Positions 28,745-39,322 of a stretch of DNA of 64,000 bases are shown piece after piece. The stretch lies in contig CAMAZP010000002.1 of assembly GCA_945863605.1 (NCBI GenBank), positions 62,001-126,000 on the forward strand, in the 5' to 3' direction. The stretch is from Chitinophaga pinensis (lineage in GTDB: Bacteria; Bacteroidota; Bacteroidia; Flavobacteriales_D; Crocinitomicaceae). Each line of letters begins with the position of its first letter. The stretch's first letter is position 1. The notes under the pieces were generated by a model. The model did no database searches, was not told the origin of the DNA, and saw only the letters and a list, made by a program, of their open reading frames with translations. Position numbers and translations under genes: made by a program.

Positions 28745-29437
28745 ATGATCCCAATTTTTATAGCTCTTTTACATGAATTTAAATTGCTTGAAAGAGTAAC
28801 ACAAACAAATAATGTTTTATTGTTAATTATTATTTTGAGTTATATTCTAGTTGGATGGAGTGGCATGAATAGAAACGGGTTTATTAATCAATTGATAAAG
28901 AATTTTTTTAGAATAAGTCCAAAAGAGAACGATTTTAATGAGTCATTAAAAATTAATTTCGGTTCTTCTTTTCTGTTATTTTTGAATTTATTTATTTCAC
29001 TTAATTGTTGTTTTTTTCTTTTAGTTAAAAACTATTTTAGTTTTTGGGATGCTCTTATAGTTTCGTTAGTAACTTCTGTAATCTTCTTATCCTTACAACA
29101 GATAGGATACCGTTTTGTTTTATTATTAACAGGGAATCTCGATGTTTCAGCTGGTATTACCACTATCAATCGAAACACATGGCAATTTGGTGGGGTTTTG
29201 ATTTTAATTTTTGCAACAATTTGGACTTTAAACATTAAACAATACGAAACAATGAGTTATAGTTTTTTAATCCTTCTTTTTTTGCTATTGACTTTAAGGA
29301 TAATTAAAGGAATTTATTTTTCTTACAAAAAGAGGATAAAATGGTATTATTTTATTTTGTATCTTTGTACGCTAGAAATTACACCTGCTTTCATTTATTT
29401 AAAGACTGCATTCATGTACTTTCAGATGAAAATGTGA
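28745..29437 (+). CDS. DUF4271 membrane protein
   Basis: Multi-TM ORF directly upstream of uroporphyrinogen-III synthase. Confidence 0.75.
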   Translation: MIPIFIALLHEFKLLERVTQTNNVLLLIIILSYILVGWSGMNRNGFINQLIKNFFRISPKENDFNESLKINFGSSFLLFLNLFISLNCCFFLLVKNYFSFWDALIVSLVTSVIFLSLQQIGYRFVLLLTGNLDVSAGITTINRNTWQFGGVLILIFATIWTLNIKQYETMSYSFLILLFLLLTLRIIKGIYFSYKKRIKWYYFILYLCTLEITPAFIYLKTAFMYFQMKM

Positions 29438-29465
29438 TGGTTGAATTTTTTAAAATCGTCTAAAG

Positions 29466-30215
29466 TTGGCTATAAAAACAATCTTAGTTTCTCAACCAAA
29501 ACCTGAAGGAGAAAAATCACCTTATTTTGATTTGGCTGAAAAATACAAATTGAAAATCGATTTTCGTCCATTTATCAAGGTGGAAGGAATCGATGGGAAA
29601 GAGTTTCGCTCACAAAAAATTAATATTTCAGAACATACTTCTGTAATATTAACTTCAAAAGTTGCTGTCGATAATTTTTTTAGAATTGCAGAAGAAATTC
29701 GTTATGAGGTTCCTGAGTCAATGAAATATTTTTGTATTTCTGAAGCTGTTGCGTTGTATTTACAAAAATATGTAACTTACAGAAAACGTAAAATTTTCTT
29801 CGGAAAACAGACAATTAACGAACTTGCTGATGTGATGAAGAAACATAAATCCGAAAAGTTTCTTTTACCATGTACTGATATTCTTCGCGACAATATCCCA
29901 CTAACTTTAGAACAACAAGGAATGACGTTTACAAAAGTTGTTTTATACCGAACAGTTGCATCTGATTTGTCTGATTTAGAAGATGTATACTACGATATGC
30001 TCGTTTTTTTTAGCCCTGGTGGTATTGAATCCTTGTTTAAAAACTTTCCTGATTTTAAACAAAATCAAACTTCAATTGCAGCCTTTGGTCCAACAACCGC
30101 AAGTGCTGTTTTGAAACATAATTTAAGATTAGACGTTCATGCACCTCATCCAAAGGCACCTTCAATGGTTGGTGCTATCGAATTATTCATTAAAGAACAA
30201 TTGAAAAAGAAATAG
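29466..30215 (+). CDS. hemD: Uroporphyrinogen-III synthase
   Basis: ILVSQPKPEGEKSPY...VVLYRTVASDLSDLEDVYYDMLVFFSPGGIESLFKNFP; TTG start. Confidence 0.85.
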   Translation: MAIKTILVSQPKPEGEKSPYFDLAEKYKLKIDFRPFIKVEGIDGKEFRSQKINISEHTSVILTSKVAVDNFFRIAEEIRYEVPESMKYFCISEAVALYLQKYVTYRKRKIFFGKQTINELADVMKKHKSEKFLLPCTDILRDNIPLTLEQQGMTFTKVVLYRTVASDLSDLEDVYYDMLVFFSPGGIESLFKNFPDFKQNQTSIAAFGPTTASAVLKHNLRLDVHAPHPKAPSMVGAIELFIKEQLKKK

Positions 30216-30220
30216 TAAAT

Positions 30221-31174
30221 TTATTTCTTCAACATTTCTTCAACCCAACCTTTCCCCCAGTTTTCTATTTCTTCGTTAGACAATAACTCAGGGTAGAAAA
30301 TACGTTTTTGGAATCTTGGAGGTAAATATTTTTGCCAGTTCGTCCCTCCTGTTGCAGCTATATCACTTGTGTCTTTCGCTAAATATCTTACTGCTGATTT
30401 ATAATGAGCTAGAGGCCAATTGACATTTACATTAGTGTCGTTCATGCGCAAAACAGCTTTCACTTCTGCGTTAGCTTGCTCCTCCTTGCTTAAACGTAAA
30501 TAACTTTGCCACAAATTCTTACTTCTACATTTTTCACCCAAAGCAATAAAAGATGCTTTGTATTTTTCTTCAAATTGAATAAGTGTCAATGTTTTTTTTC
30601 CCGTTTCAACTTCCGTTGCACCCGCTTTCCAATATATGTGCTCAAACATAGAAACAATTGAATCACTTACTTTGTGTTTTTCCCTTTTTTCTTTGCTCAC
30701 TAGATTTACAAAATCGGTACTATAAATTTCAATTTCGCGGTATTGTGCAGACTGAAAACCACTTGCAGGAAGTAAAGACATCCTAAATTTCAAAAATTGG
30801 TTGCGATCCATACCATCAATCATTATTATGAAACTATCAATTAATGCATCAAAATAACGATTGATTCTAGTAACTCTTTCAATGAAAAAATTGGCATCCA
30901 TACTTTCTTTATTGCCAATTTGTTCAAATTCTAATAAAGCTAATTTGAAATATAACTCAGTGATTTGATGATACATAATGAAAACCATTTCATCGGGAAA
31001 TTTGGTCTTTGGTTTTTGCAAACTCAATAAAGTTTCAAGCTCAATATAATCCCAATAAGTTGTAACATCAGCGTGTAATAATCCATCTAAATACGAAAGT
31101 AAATCTTGACCTAAAGCACCATATTTTTCGTAAAGCAATTCAATTCGTTGTTTAATTTCAGGAGTGATTTCCAT
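30221..31174 (-). CDS. Tryptophan 2,3-dioxygenase family protein
   Basis: TTYWDYIELETLLSLQKPKTKFPDEMVFIMYHQITELYFKLALLE. Confidence 0.88.
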   Translation of the reverse strand: MEITPEIKQRIELLYEKYGALGQDLLSYLDGLLHADVTTYWDYIELETLLSLQKPKTKFPDEMVFIMYHQITELYFKLALLEFEQIGNKESMDANFFIERVTRINRYFDALIDSFIIMIDGMDRNQFLKFRMSLLPASGFQSAQYREIEIYSTDFVNLVSKEKREKHKVSDSIVSMFEHIYWKAGATEVETGKKTLTLIQFEEKYKASFIALGEKCRSKNLWQSYLRLSKEEQANAEVKAVLRMNDTNVNVNWPLAHYKSAVRYLAKDTSDIAATGGTNWQKYLPPRFQKRIFYPELLSNEEIENWGKGWVEEMLKK

Positions 31175-31252
31175 TATTTTGAGGTTAACTTATAATAACT
31201 TATTCGAAATTACATATTTTTCAGCTTTGATTATCTTTGACCAAATAATAAA

Positions 31253-32128
31253 ATGATAAATTATAATCCCAAAAATTGGATAACTCTGATTTTTTCGTTT
31301 GATAAAAGCGACACGTTTAGAATGTTATGGAAAGAATTAGTTTACATTGGACTTCTCTCCTTGCTAATCACTTTTCTTGAAATTCATTTTTTTCCGAAAG
31401 CGGAAGGACTTAAAAATTTGATGGCTGTATATTCGCTACTCGGTTTTGTGATTTCCTTGTTGCTCGTTTTTAGAACGAATACCGCTTATGATCGCTGGTG
31501 GGAAGGTCGAAAAATTTGGGGAGGAATCGTTAATGACAGTAGAAATCTTGCTTCCAAATTAAATGCGATTCTTGGAGAAAATAAAACTGAAAAGATTTGG
31601 TTCGCAGCAATGATTTCTAATTTTTCCTTTGCAAGTAAAGAACATTTGCGAGGAAGTTTTAATCTTGAAGATTTAGTAGTACAAAATGACCAAGATAAAT
31701 TAGCGATTCAAAATGCAGAACACAAACCTCTTTGGGTGATTAAACGATTACGGGAACGCATTTCAGAACTTTACAAAGAAGGTGTAATCAACCCGGAAGA
31801 TTTGTACGTTTTGGACAAAAACTTGAATGCTTTAATTGACGCAATTGGTGCTTGTGAACGCATCAAAAACACGCCAATTCCTTATTCGTATAGTTTGTTC
31901 ATTAAGAAATTTATCTTCATTTACGTAATCACTTTACCGCTGGCTTTCGTCAACTTGTTTGGCTATTATTCAGCTTTAATTGCCACTTTTGTATTTTACG
32001 CTTTGGTAAGTATGGAAGTCTTAGCAGAAGAAATTGAAGATCCTTTCGGTGAAGATGATAACGATTTACCAACCGACCAAATCAGTAAAACCATACGTAA
32101 AAATGTTTATGAATTGTTAGGCGTTTAG
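31253..32128 (+). CDS. Bestrophin-like/UPF0187 family channel
   Basis: LLVFRTNTAYDRWWEGRKIWGGIVNDSRNLA. Confidence 0.92.
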   Translation: MINYNPKNWITLIFSFDKSDTFRMLWKELVYIGLLSLLITFLEIHFFPKAEGLKNLMAVYSLLGFVISLLLVFRTNTAYDRWWEGRKIWGGIVNDSRNLASKLNAILGENKTEKIWFAAMISNFSFASKEHLRGSFNLEDLVVQNDQDKLAIQNAEHKPLWVIKRLRERISELYKEGVINPEDLYVLDKNLNALIDAIGACERIKNTPIPYSYSLFIKKFIFIYVITLPLAFVNLFGYYSALIATFVFYALVSMEVLAEEIEDPFGEDDNDLPTDQISKTIRKNVYELLGV

Positions 32129-32265
32129 TTTGAAGACTGAAAAGAAAAACACCAAATGACAAACATAATCTTTTTGATAAAATATATAACAAACATTTTG
32201 ATGTAATTGACATGCCAATATCTCTTCATTAACAATAATCCTTATTTTTGTCTAGTACAATAATT

Positions 32266-33807
32266 ATGGATAAAAACCAAGATTTACTCAATAGAAGAGA
32301 AGAAGCCAAACTCGGAGGAGGAATTGAGCGCATCAACAAACAACATCAACAAGGAAAATTGTCTGCAAGAGAGCGCGTTACAGTGCTTTTAGATGAAAAT
32401 TCTTTTCAAGAAATTGGGGCTTTTGTTGAACATCGTTCCAATGCTTTTGGTTTGGATAAAACACGTTTTCCTGGTGATGGTGTAATCACGGGTTACGGAA
32501 CAATTCACGGAAGATTGGTTTATGTTTTTTCTCAAGATTTTACCGTTTTGGGAGGTTCGCTTTCAGAAACACACGCAGCGAAAATCTGTCGCATCATGGA
32601 TTTAGCGATGAAAAATGGTGCGCCTGTTATCGGATTGAATGATTCAGGTGGTGCACGTATCCAAGAAGGGGTGGTTTCTTTAGCTGGATATGCTGATATA
32701 TTTTATAGAAATACACGTGCTTCTGGTGTGATTCCTCAAATTTCAGTAATTATGGGTCCTTGTGCAGGTGGAGCAGTTTATTCTCCAGCATTGACCGATT
32801 TCATTTTCATGGTAGAAGAAACTTCTTACATGTTTGTTACTGGACCAAATGTGGTGAAAACCGTAACGCACGAAGAAGTTACTTCAGAAGATTTAGGTGG
32901 CGCAAAAACACACGCTGAAAAATCGGGAGTGAATCATTTTACATCGAGTAATGACGTTGAATGCTTAAAACAAGTGCGTGATTTGGTGACTTACTTCCCA
33001 CAAAACGCTTACGAGCAAGCTCCTCAACCGAGCATTTACTCATTCAACAAAGCAAAACTAGAGCAGATTGGAAAAATTCTACCTGACAATACAAACATCC
33101 CATACGACATCCGCAAAGTAGTGGATTGCGTAATTGATGATACTAGTTTCCGTGAAGTTCAAGCTGATTATGCAAAAAATATTGTCGTTGGATTCGCACG
33201 TATCGAAGGAAGAACAATTGGCGTGATTGCCAATCAACCGGCAGCTATGGCGGGTGTTTTAGATATCGATGCGTCTAGAAAAGGGGCGCGGTTCGTTCGT
33301 TTTTGTGACTCTTTCAACATTCCACTTTTAGTGTTTGAAGATGTGCCTGGATTTTTACCTGGAACGGATCAAGAATGGCGAGGTATCATCACACATGGTG
33401 CAAAATTATTGTACGCATTTTCAGAGGCAACCGTGCCGAGAATTACGGTAATTACTCGTAAAGCTTACGGTGGCGCCTTCGATGTGATGAATTCAAAAAA
33501 TATCGGTGCTGACTTAAACTTTGCTTGGCCAACAGCAGAAATCGCTGTAATGGGAGCAAAAGGTGCAGCGGAAATTATTTTTAAAAGAGAAATTGCAACA
33601 GCTGAGGACCCGCAAGTAAAATGGTTGGAGAAAGAAGCTGAATACGCTGAAATGTTCGCAAATCCTTACCGTGCAGCAGAACGTGGAATCGTTGACGATG
33701 TCATCCTTCCTGAAGAAACGAGAGCTAAATTGATTGCTGGCTTCAAAATGTTGGAGAAAAAAGCAGAAACCTTACCAATGAAAAAACACGGGAATATCCC
33801 TTTATAA
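32266..33807 (+). CDS. Acyl-CoA carboxylase carboxyltransferase (propionyl-CoA carboxylase beta-like)
   Basis: [56 protein letters not shown]; start corrected from 32248. Confidence 0.95.
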   Translation: MDKNQDLLNRREEAKLGGGIERINKQHQQGKLSARERVTVLLDENSFQEIGAFVEHRSNAFGLDKTRFPGDGVITGYGTIHGRLVYVFSQDFTVLGGSLSETHAAKICRIMDLAMKNGAPVIGLNDSGGARIQEGVVSLAGYADIFYRNTRASGVIPQISVIMGPCAGGAVYSPALTDFIFMVEETSYMFVTGPNVVKTVTHEEVTSEDLGGAKTHAEKSGVNHFTSSNDVECLKQVRDLVTYFPQNAYEQAPQPSIYSFNKAKLEQIGKILPDNTNIPYDIRKVVDCVIDDTSFREVQADYAKNIVVGFARIEGRTIGVIANQPAAMAGVLDIDASRKGARFVRFCDSFNIPLLVFEDVPGFLPGTDQEWRGIITHGAKLLYAFSEATVPRITVITRKAYGGAFDVMNSKNIGADLNFAWPTAEIAVMGAKGAAEIIFKREIATAEDPQVKWLEKEAEYAEMFANPYRAAERGIVDDVILPEETRAKLIAGFKMLEKKAETLPMKKHGNIPL

Positions 33808-33811
33808 TTAA

Positions 33812-33982
33812 GAATGTAGAATGAAGAATTTAGAATTGAAAGTGAAGAGATGAATTACAAATTGGAAAATTGCAGATTAATTTTATCATTCTCTCGTTCC
33901 CTCATTTCTCATTCTCTCATTCCCTCATAAAGTCCTATTCTCATAAAGTCCTAAAATCATAAAGTCCTATTGTCCTAAAATC
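33812..33982. repeat. Heptamer (GAATNNA) and octamer (TCATNNNN) degenerate tandem arrays
   Basis: GAATGTA/GAATGAA/GAATTTA/GAATTGA then TCATTCTC...TCATAAAG TCCTATTC TCATAAAG TCCTAAAA TCATAAAG TCCTATTG TCCTAAAA. Confidence 0.75.
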
Positions 33983-34002
33983 TTAACATCAAAACAAAAA
34001 AA

Positions 34003-34986
34003 ATGAAAAATCTAATCGAAGCCTTCCCGCAAAACATTATTGATGCAATTGCAATCGGAAAAGGTAAAACCTACCAACAACCAAAAAACGAAATTAAAAA
34101 CATCTTAATCTGTGGGTTGGGTGGATCTGGAATTGGTGCGAAAATCGTATCCAATTGGGTTCAAGACGAAATCAAAGTTCCAATTATTATCAGCAACGAA
34201 TATTCCTTGCCTGCTTTTGTAGATGCAAACACACTTGTTATCGGTTCTTCTTATTCAGGAAACACAGAGGAAACAACTATGAGTATCGCTGAAGCAAAAG
34301 AAATTGGATGTCACATCATTGGAATTTGTAGCGGTGGACATTTGGCTTCTTTCTGCGAAGAAAACGGTTATGATTATGTAATCGTTCCTGGTGGAAATCC
34401 GCCAAGAAGTGCATTGGCATTTTCTGTAGTTCAATTATTAGATATTTTAGCAAAATTAGGTTTAACAGCTGCTGCTAATGTAGATAAAATGAGAAGTGCA
34501 GTGGATTTATTAAATGCTGACAACGCTGAAATTCATGCTAAAGCAAAAGAAATTGCTGACTTCTTATTTGGTAAAGTTGGTATTTATTACGCTGAAACTA
34601 AATACGAAGGAGTAATCGTTCGTGCTCGTCAACAATTCAATGAAAATTCTAAATACTTAGGATGGCACCATACAATTCCTGAAATGAACCACAACGAATT
34701 AGTGGGATGGACAGGTGGTGATGCTCGTTTTGCACCACTATTCTTCTGCACAGGAGATTTACACCCAAGAAACCAAAAGCGTTTGGAAATTACAATGGCG
34801 CACGTTGAGAAAATCTGTGGTTCAATCTACAAATTAGAAGCAAAAGGTGACACATTTATCGAGCGTTCTTTATACTTAATAAACGTTGTGGATTGGGCGT
34901 CTTACTATTTATGTAATTTGAATGGTGCAGATATTATTGATATCGCAATCATCGATTACTTAAAAGGTGAAATGGCTAAATTCTAA
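34003..34986 (+). CDS. Bifunctional phosphoglucose/phosphomannose isomerase-like SIS protein
   Basis: ILICGLGGSGIGAKIV; SSYSGNTEETTM; MNHNELVGW. Confidence 0.9.
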   Translation: MKNLIEAFPQNIIDAIAIGKGKTYQQPKNEIKNILICGLGGSGIGAKIVSNWVQDEIKVPIIISNEYSLPAFVDANTLVIGSSYSGNTEETTMSIAEAKEIGCHIIGICSGGHLASFCEENGYDYVIVPGGNPPRSALAFSVVQLLDILAKLGLTAAANVDKMRSAVDLLNADNAEIHAKAKEIADFLFGKVGIYYAETKYEGVIVRARQQFNENSKYLGWHHTIPEMNHNELVGWTGGDARFAPLFFCTGDLHPRNQKRLEITMAHVEKICGSIYKLEAKGDTFIERSLYLINVVDWASYYLCNLNGADIIDIAIIDYLKGEMAKF

Positions 34987-35694
34987 ATGAATACAAACAA
35001 AAAAGTTACTTGTGAATTCCTAGGTCTCATTGATTACAAAGAGGCCTGGGATTACCAAGAAAAATTATTGAAAGAAGCAGTTGATTTAAAAATTGCTTTT
35101 AGAAATGGTCAAACGACCGAAATTCCTCAGAATTATTTATTGTTTTGCCAGCACCCACACGTTTATACCTTAGGGAAAAGTGGAAAACAAGAACATTTAT
35201 TGCTAAATGAAGAACAACTAACTGAAAAAGAGGCGAGTTATTATAAAATCAATCGTGGTGGTGATATTACCTATCACGGACCGGGTCAATTGGTTGTTTA
35301 TCCAATTTTAGACTTAGAACAGTTTTTTACCGATATTCATAAATACATGCGCTTACTTGAAGAAGCTGTTATTTTGACTTTGGCCGATTTTGGAATCGAA
35401 AGCGGAAGGGTTGAAGGTTTAACCGGTGTTTGGATTGAAGGTACAACTGCCCAAGCTCGAAAAATCTGTGCAATGGGTGTTAAATGCTCGCGTTGGGTTA
35501 CAATGCACGGCATAGGATTTAATATAAATACAGACTTAAATTATTTTTCTAATATTATTCCTTGCGGGATTGAGGATAAAGCAGTAACTTCAATGCAACA
35601 AGAGTTAGGGCATAAAATCGACCTAGAAGAAGTTAGCTCAATACTTTTGAATTACCTAACTAAACTATTTGAATTCAATATTAAAAATGATTAA
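34987..35694 (+). CDS. lipB: Octanoyltransferase
   Basis: RGGDITYHGPGQLVVYPI; CSRWVTMHGIGFNI. Confidence 0.95.
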   Translation: MNTNKKVTCEFLGLIDYKEAWDYQEKLLKEAVDLKIAFRNGQTTEIPQNYLLFCQHPHVYTLGKSGKQEHLLLNEEQLTEKEASYYKINRGGDITYHGPGQLVVYPILDLEQFFTDIHKYMRLLEEAVILTLADFGIESGRVEGLTGVWIEGTTAQARKICAMGVKCSRWVTMHGIGFNINTDLNYFSNIIPCGIEDKAVTSMQQELGHKIDLEEVSSILLNYLTKLFEFNIKND

Positions 35695-36922
35695 AAAACT
35701 ATTTCGTTTCCTACTTTACTTTATTTTACTTGTGTTTGTTGGACTAAATTTATTTATTGTCTTAACTGGACGTTATTATTTATACAGAGGAATATCAAAT
35801 ACATACTTGATAGGAAAAACTGGACCAACAATCTATGACTTAAATGTTTTTCCAAAAGCAACGATTGAAAATGCTGATAATTCATTTCTATGGAAAGAAC
35901 ACCCTCGTTTCAACAAAGCAAGTTTTACATTAAATGAAGAAAAATTCCACAAAAAATGGAAAACACAAGCGTTCTTAGTATTTCAAAACGACACTTTATT
36001 GTTTGAAAAATACTGGGGAACTCATAAACGTGAAACTGTTTCAAATTCTTTCTCTGCAGGAAAAACTGTAATCAGCTTATTAATTGGTATTGCCATTGAT
36101 AAAGGAATGATTAAAAGTGTTGAGGAACCTGTTGGAAATTATATTCCTGAATTTAAAGAAAACGGTAGAGACAAAGTAACTATTAGACACTTATTGTTAA
36201 TGGCTGCAGGATTTGAATGGGAAGAGAGTGGTGTAAATCCTTTGTCCGAAACAGCTGAAGCATACTACACAGATGATTTATACGGATTAGTGACCCGTCA
36301 AAAAGTAGTGGTTAAACCAGGAACAATATTCAACTATCAAAGTGGTGACACTCAAATTTTAGCTTTTGTTTTAAAGAAAGCAACAGGGAAAAAAATCTCC
36401 GAATTAACAGAAGAATGGCTTTGGAAACCAATGGGAGCAGGACAAGCAGCCTATTGGAGTTTGGATAAAGAAAATGGTGACGAGAAAGCATTTTGTTGTT
36501 TATATGCATCGCCAAGAGATTTTGCATTACTTGGATTTCTAATGTTGAACCAAGGAAGAATCGGAATAAAACAAATTGTTCCAGAATGGTATATGCAAGA
36601 AATGGTTAAAACACCACCTATCAAAACCGAAGAAGGAATAGTAAATACTCGCTACGGATTTCAAACATGGGTCTATCCAAATTTTGGAAATCCAGTTCAT
36701 TACTACCGCGGATTGGGTGGGCAATATATTATGGTAATGCCAAAAAATGGTAGAATGGTTGTGCGTTTAGGCCATAAAAAAACAAAAAACTATTTGATTC
36801 CAGAAGCGAAGAAAAATGATAAAGAATACTGTAAAGTAAACAATCAACGCGTTGGACACACATGGGATATTTTTTATTATCTTGCTATGGGTGAACGAAT
36901 TGCAAATAAAATTAAAAAGTAA
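35687..36922 (+). CDS. Serine hydrolase (class C beta-lactamase-like)
   Basis: SFSAGKTVISLLIGIAID (SxxK), FNYQSGDTQILAFVL. Confidence 0.9.
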   Translation: MIKKLFRFLLYFILLVFVGLNLFIVLTGRYYLYRGISNTYLIGKTGPTIYDLNVFPKATIENADNSFLWKEHPRFNKASFTLNEEKFHKKWKTQAFLVFQNDTLLFEKYWGTHKRETVSNSFSAGKTVISLLIGIAIDKGMIKSVEEPVGNYIPEFKENGRDKVTIRHLLLMAAGFEWEESGVNPLSETAEAYYTDDLYGLVTRQKVVVKPGTIFNYQSGDTQILAFVLKKATGKKISELTEEWLWKPMGAGQAAYWSLDKENGDEKAFCCLYASPRDFALLGFLMLNQGRIGIKQIVPEWYMQEMVKTPPIKTEEGIVNTRYGFQTWVYPNFGNPVHYYRGLGGQYIMVMPKNGRMVVRLGHKKTKNYLIPEAKKNDKEYCKVNNQRVGHTWDIFYYLAMGERIANKIKK

Positions 36923-37333
36923 ATGAAAGAGGAGCTTTTAGGACCAAAAGTTGAAAATGTAGGTGTTGCTGTTATTCAAAGTATTAACGAAGAAAATGAG
37001 AAGGAATATACAGTTTACCTGATTAGTTTGCGAGATGATATTATGGAGGGAATCATCGTTGCAAGTACAGGTTACGGTGAAAATACAACAACAGGTGAAA
37101 AAATAAAAACTTCTACTTTACGTCACGGAATAGAAGTGTTGCTTCCAAATGAAATTGCTAAGATTGAACCAATAATGCCAGAAGTTTTTGGGTTATCTAA
37201 TGAATTTTGGGTAAGTTTTTGGGTGGAAGATGTTTTGTATGACAAACGATTTGTTTTTCCAGCAGAATCGTTGATTGAAGAGAACTTCAAATACCTAGAT
37301 GTATTTAAAAGAAAAGGAGTCCTATTATTGTAA
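36923..37333 (+). CDS. Conserved hypothetical protein
   Basis: 136-aa ORF immediately after the previous stop. Confidence 0.6.
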   Translation: MKEELLGPKVENVGVAVIQSINEENEKEYTVYLISLRDDIMEGIIVASTGYGENTTTGEKIKTSTLRHGIEVLLPNEIAKIEPIMPEVFGLSNEFWVSFWVEDVLYDKRFVFPAESLIEENFKYLDVFKRKGVLLL

Positions 37334-37434
37334 AAATCAATCTTTAACATACAGTTTGAACGAAATTTATAACTTCTAAATAAATCAGTTTTATAATTTT
37401 ATTATAAATAATGTTCACTAATTATTATAAAAGT

Positions 37435-37971
37435 CTATAAATTCTTTTTCATTAGAATATCTGTTTGTGCATCTTCTCCGAGCATAAAAATATGTTTGTC
37501 AAATTCTTCGAAACCATTTTTCTGGTAAAATCGAAAGGCGCGTTTATTTTCTTCCCACACTCCTAGCCACACATTTTCATTGCCTTTTTCTCTTGCAATT
37601 TGAAAAGCGCGTTCCAACAGCAATTGTCCAATAGTTTTCCCTAGAAATTCTTTTAACACATAAATTCGCTCAATTTCAATAGAATTTGCGGTTTTTTGCT
37701 CGTTTTGCGCCGATTCACAATTAATTTTCAAATAACCAATTACCTCATTTTCCAAATAAGCAAAGAAAAATTCCGAATTTGGATTATTCAATTCTGCACT
37801 TAAACTTTCCAAAGAAAGATCATTTTCCAAGTAACTTGACATATTTTCTTCCGTGTTTACCTCCGCAAACGTTTCGTAAAATGTCAACCTCGAAATTGCT
37901 TGAAGCGCTTCGACTTCGTTGAGCGTGATTTTTTGGATGGAGACAGAATGCACAGAATCAATTCTATCCAT
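37435..37971 (-). CDS. GNAT family N-acetyltransferase
   Basis: EIERIYVLKEFLGKTIGQLLLERAFQIA...NVWLGVWEENKRAFRFYQKNGFEE. Confidence 0.9.
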   Translation of the reverse strand: MDRIDSVHSVSIQKITLNEVEALQAISRLTFYETFAEVNTEENMSSYLENDLSLESLSAELNNPNSEFFFAYLENEVIGYLKINCESAQNEQKTANSIEIERIYVLKEFLGKTIGQLLLERAFQIAREKGNENVWLGVWEENKRAFRFYQKNGFEEFDKHIFMLGEDAQTDILMKKNL

Positions 37972-39271
37972 AAATCGCATCAAAGCCCAACTTGATTTTT
38001 TCAAGTGCAAATTCCAAATCGCTTACTTGGTGTGCTTCAGAAATGAAACCAACTTCGTAACCGCTTGGACCAAAATAAACGCCTTCGTTCAATAAGAAAT
38101 GATGCAATTCATTGAATTTACTCATGTCCGGATTGATTTGACTTGCAGCTTGAATTTTTTTATTGCCGTTGAATGAAAACCAAAAAATAGAACCAATCGA
38201 AACGATTTCAACAGGATAATTATGTGCGTTTGCATGTTCGTTCAATTGAGAAACCATGAACTTCGTTTTTGCTTCTTGCTTTGCGTAAAAATCTTCTTGA
38301 GCACAAACTTCTAATTGAGCCAAACCTGCCGCCATTGCCACTGGATTTCCAGATAAAGTTCCTGCTTGATAAACAGGTCCTTCAGGTGAAACAAAGGCCA
38401 TCAATTCTTTTTTCGCACCGTAAGCACCAACTGGCAAACCGCCACCTATTATTTTTCCATACGTTACGATGTCCGGTTGAATGCCGTATAATTCAGCAGC
38501 TCCTCCAAATGAAACACGGAATCCAGAAATCACTTCGTCGAAAATCAACAACACTTTGAACTCCGTACACAACTCACGCAATTGATTCAAAAATACACCG
38601 GCTTGCAACAACAAACCATTATTCGCAGGAACAGGTTCAATGATTATACAAGCGATATCGTGGTGGTAATTTTCCAAACATGTGCGCAATGCTTCCAAGT
38701 CATTCAATGGTAAAACCAAGGTCTCATTTGCTAAAACTTCGGGTACACCAGCACTTGAAGAAGTTCCAAAAGTTACCAAACCACTACCAGCATTAACCAA
38801 TAAAGCATCTACATGACCGTGATAACAACCATCGAACTTCACAATTTTATTTTTTCCTGTTGCTCCTCTGGCTAAACGAATCGCTGACATTACAGCTTCC
38901 GTTCCTGAACTTACAAAACGTAATTTATCGATGAACGGAATTCGCTCTAAAATGAAAGCTGCTAATTCATTTTCCTTGCGTGTCGGTGCGCCAAAACTTG
39001 CGCCATTTTGCAAAGTTGAAACAATAGAATTGTAAACGTGCGGATGATTGTGTCCTAAAATAAGTGGCCCCCAACTGCAACAAAAATCGATAAATTCATT
39101 GTCGTCTTCGTCCCAAATACGAGCGCCATCACCTTTTTTGATAAATAACGGTGTTCCGCCAACAGACTTAAAAGCTCGAACAGGTGAATTTACACCTCCA
39201 GGAAAGAAATTTTTCGCTGTTATATATAGAGATTCTGAAACTGCTCTTTTAATTGGGGATTTGGTACTCAT
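37964..39271 (-). CDS. hemL: Glutamate-1-semialdehyde 2,1-aminomutase
   Basis: FPGGVNSPVRAFKSVGGTPLFI; FDEVISGFRVSFGGAAELYGIQPDIVTYGKIIGGGLPVGAYG. Confidence 0.96.
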   Translation of the reverse strand: MSTKSPIKRAVSESLYITAKNFFPGGVNSPVRAFKSVGGTPLFIKKGDGARIWDEDDNEFIDFCCSWGPLILGHNHPHVYNSIVSTLQNGASFGAPTRKENELAAFILERIPFIDKLRFVSSGTEAVMSAIRLARGATGKNKIVKFDGCYHGHVDALLVNAGSGLVTFGTSSSAGVPEVLANETLVLPLNDLEALRTCLENYHHDIACIIIEPVPANNGLLLQAGVFLNQLRELCTEFKVLLIFDEVISGFRVSFGGAAELYGIQPDIVTYGKIIGGGLPVGAYGAKKELMAFVSPEGPVYQAGTLSGNPVAMAAGLAQLEVCAQEDFYAKQEAKTKFMVSQLNEHANAHNYPVEIVSIGSIFWFSFNGNKKIQAASQINPDMSKFNELHHFLLNEGVYFGPSGYEVGFISEAHQVSDLEFALEKIKLGFDAIYG

Positions 39272-39279
39272 ATCTTAAT

Positions 39280-39305
39280 TATATTTGTGGAAGTTCACAA
39301 AAGTA
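39280..39305. promoter_or_regulatory. Divergent hemL/kynU promoter pair sharing a palindrome
   Basis: TATATTTG (+, 39280-39287) and TACTTTTG (-, 39305-39298); TTTGTGgaagttCACAAA at 39284-39301. Confidence 0.45.
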
Positions 39306-39322
39306 ACAATTAAAACGCGCTT

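Noticed and set aside
38269-38559. Plus-strand 96-aa ORF inside hemL
   Set aside because: Antisense to hemL; no start context or family match.
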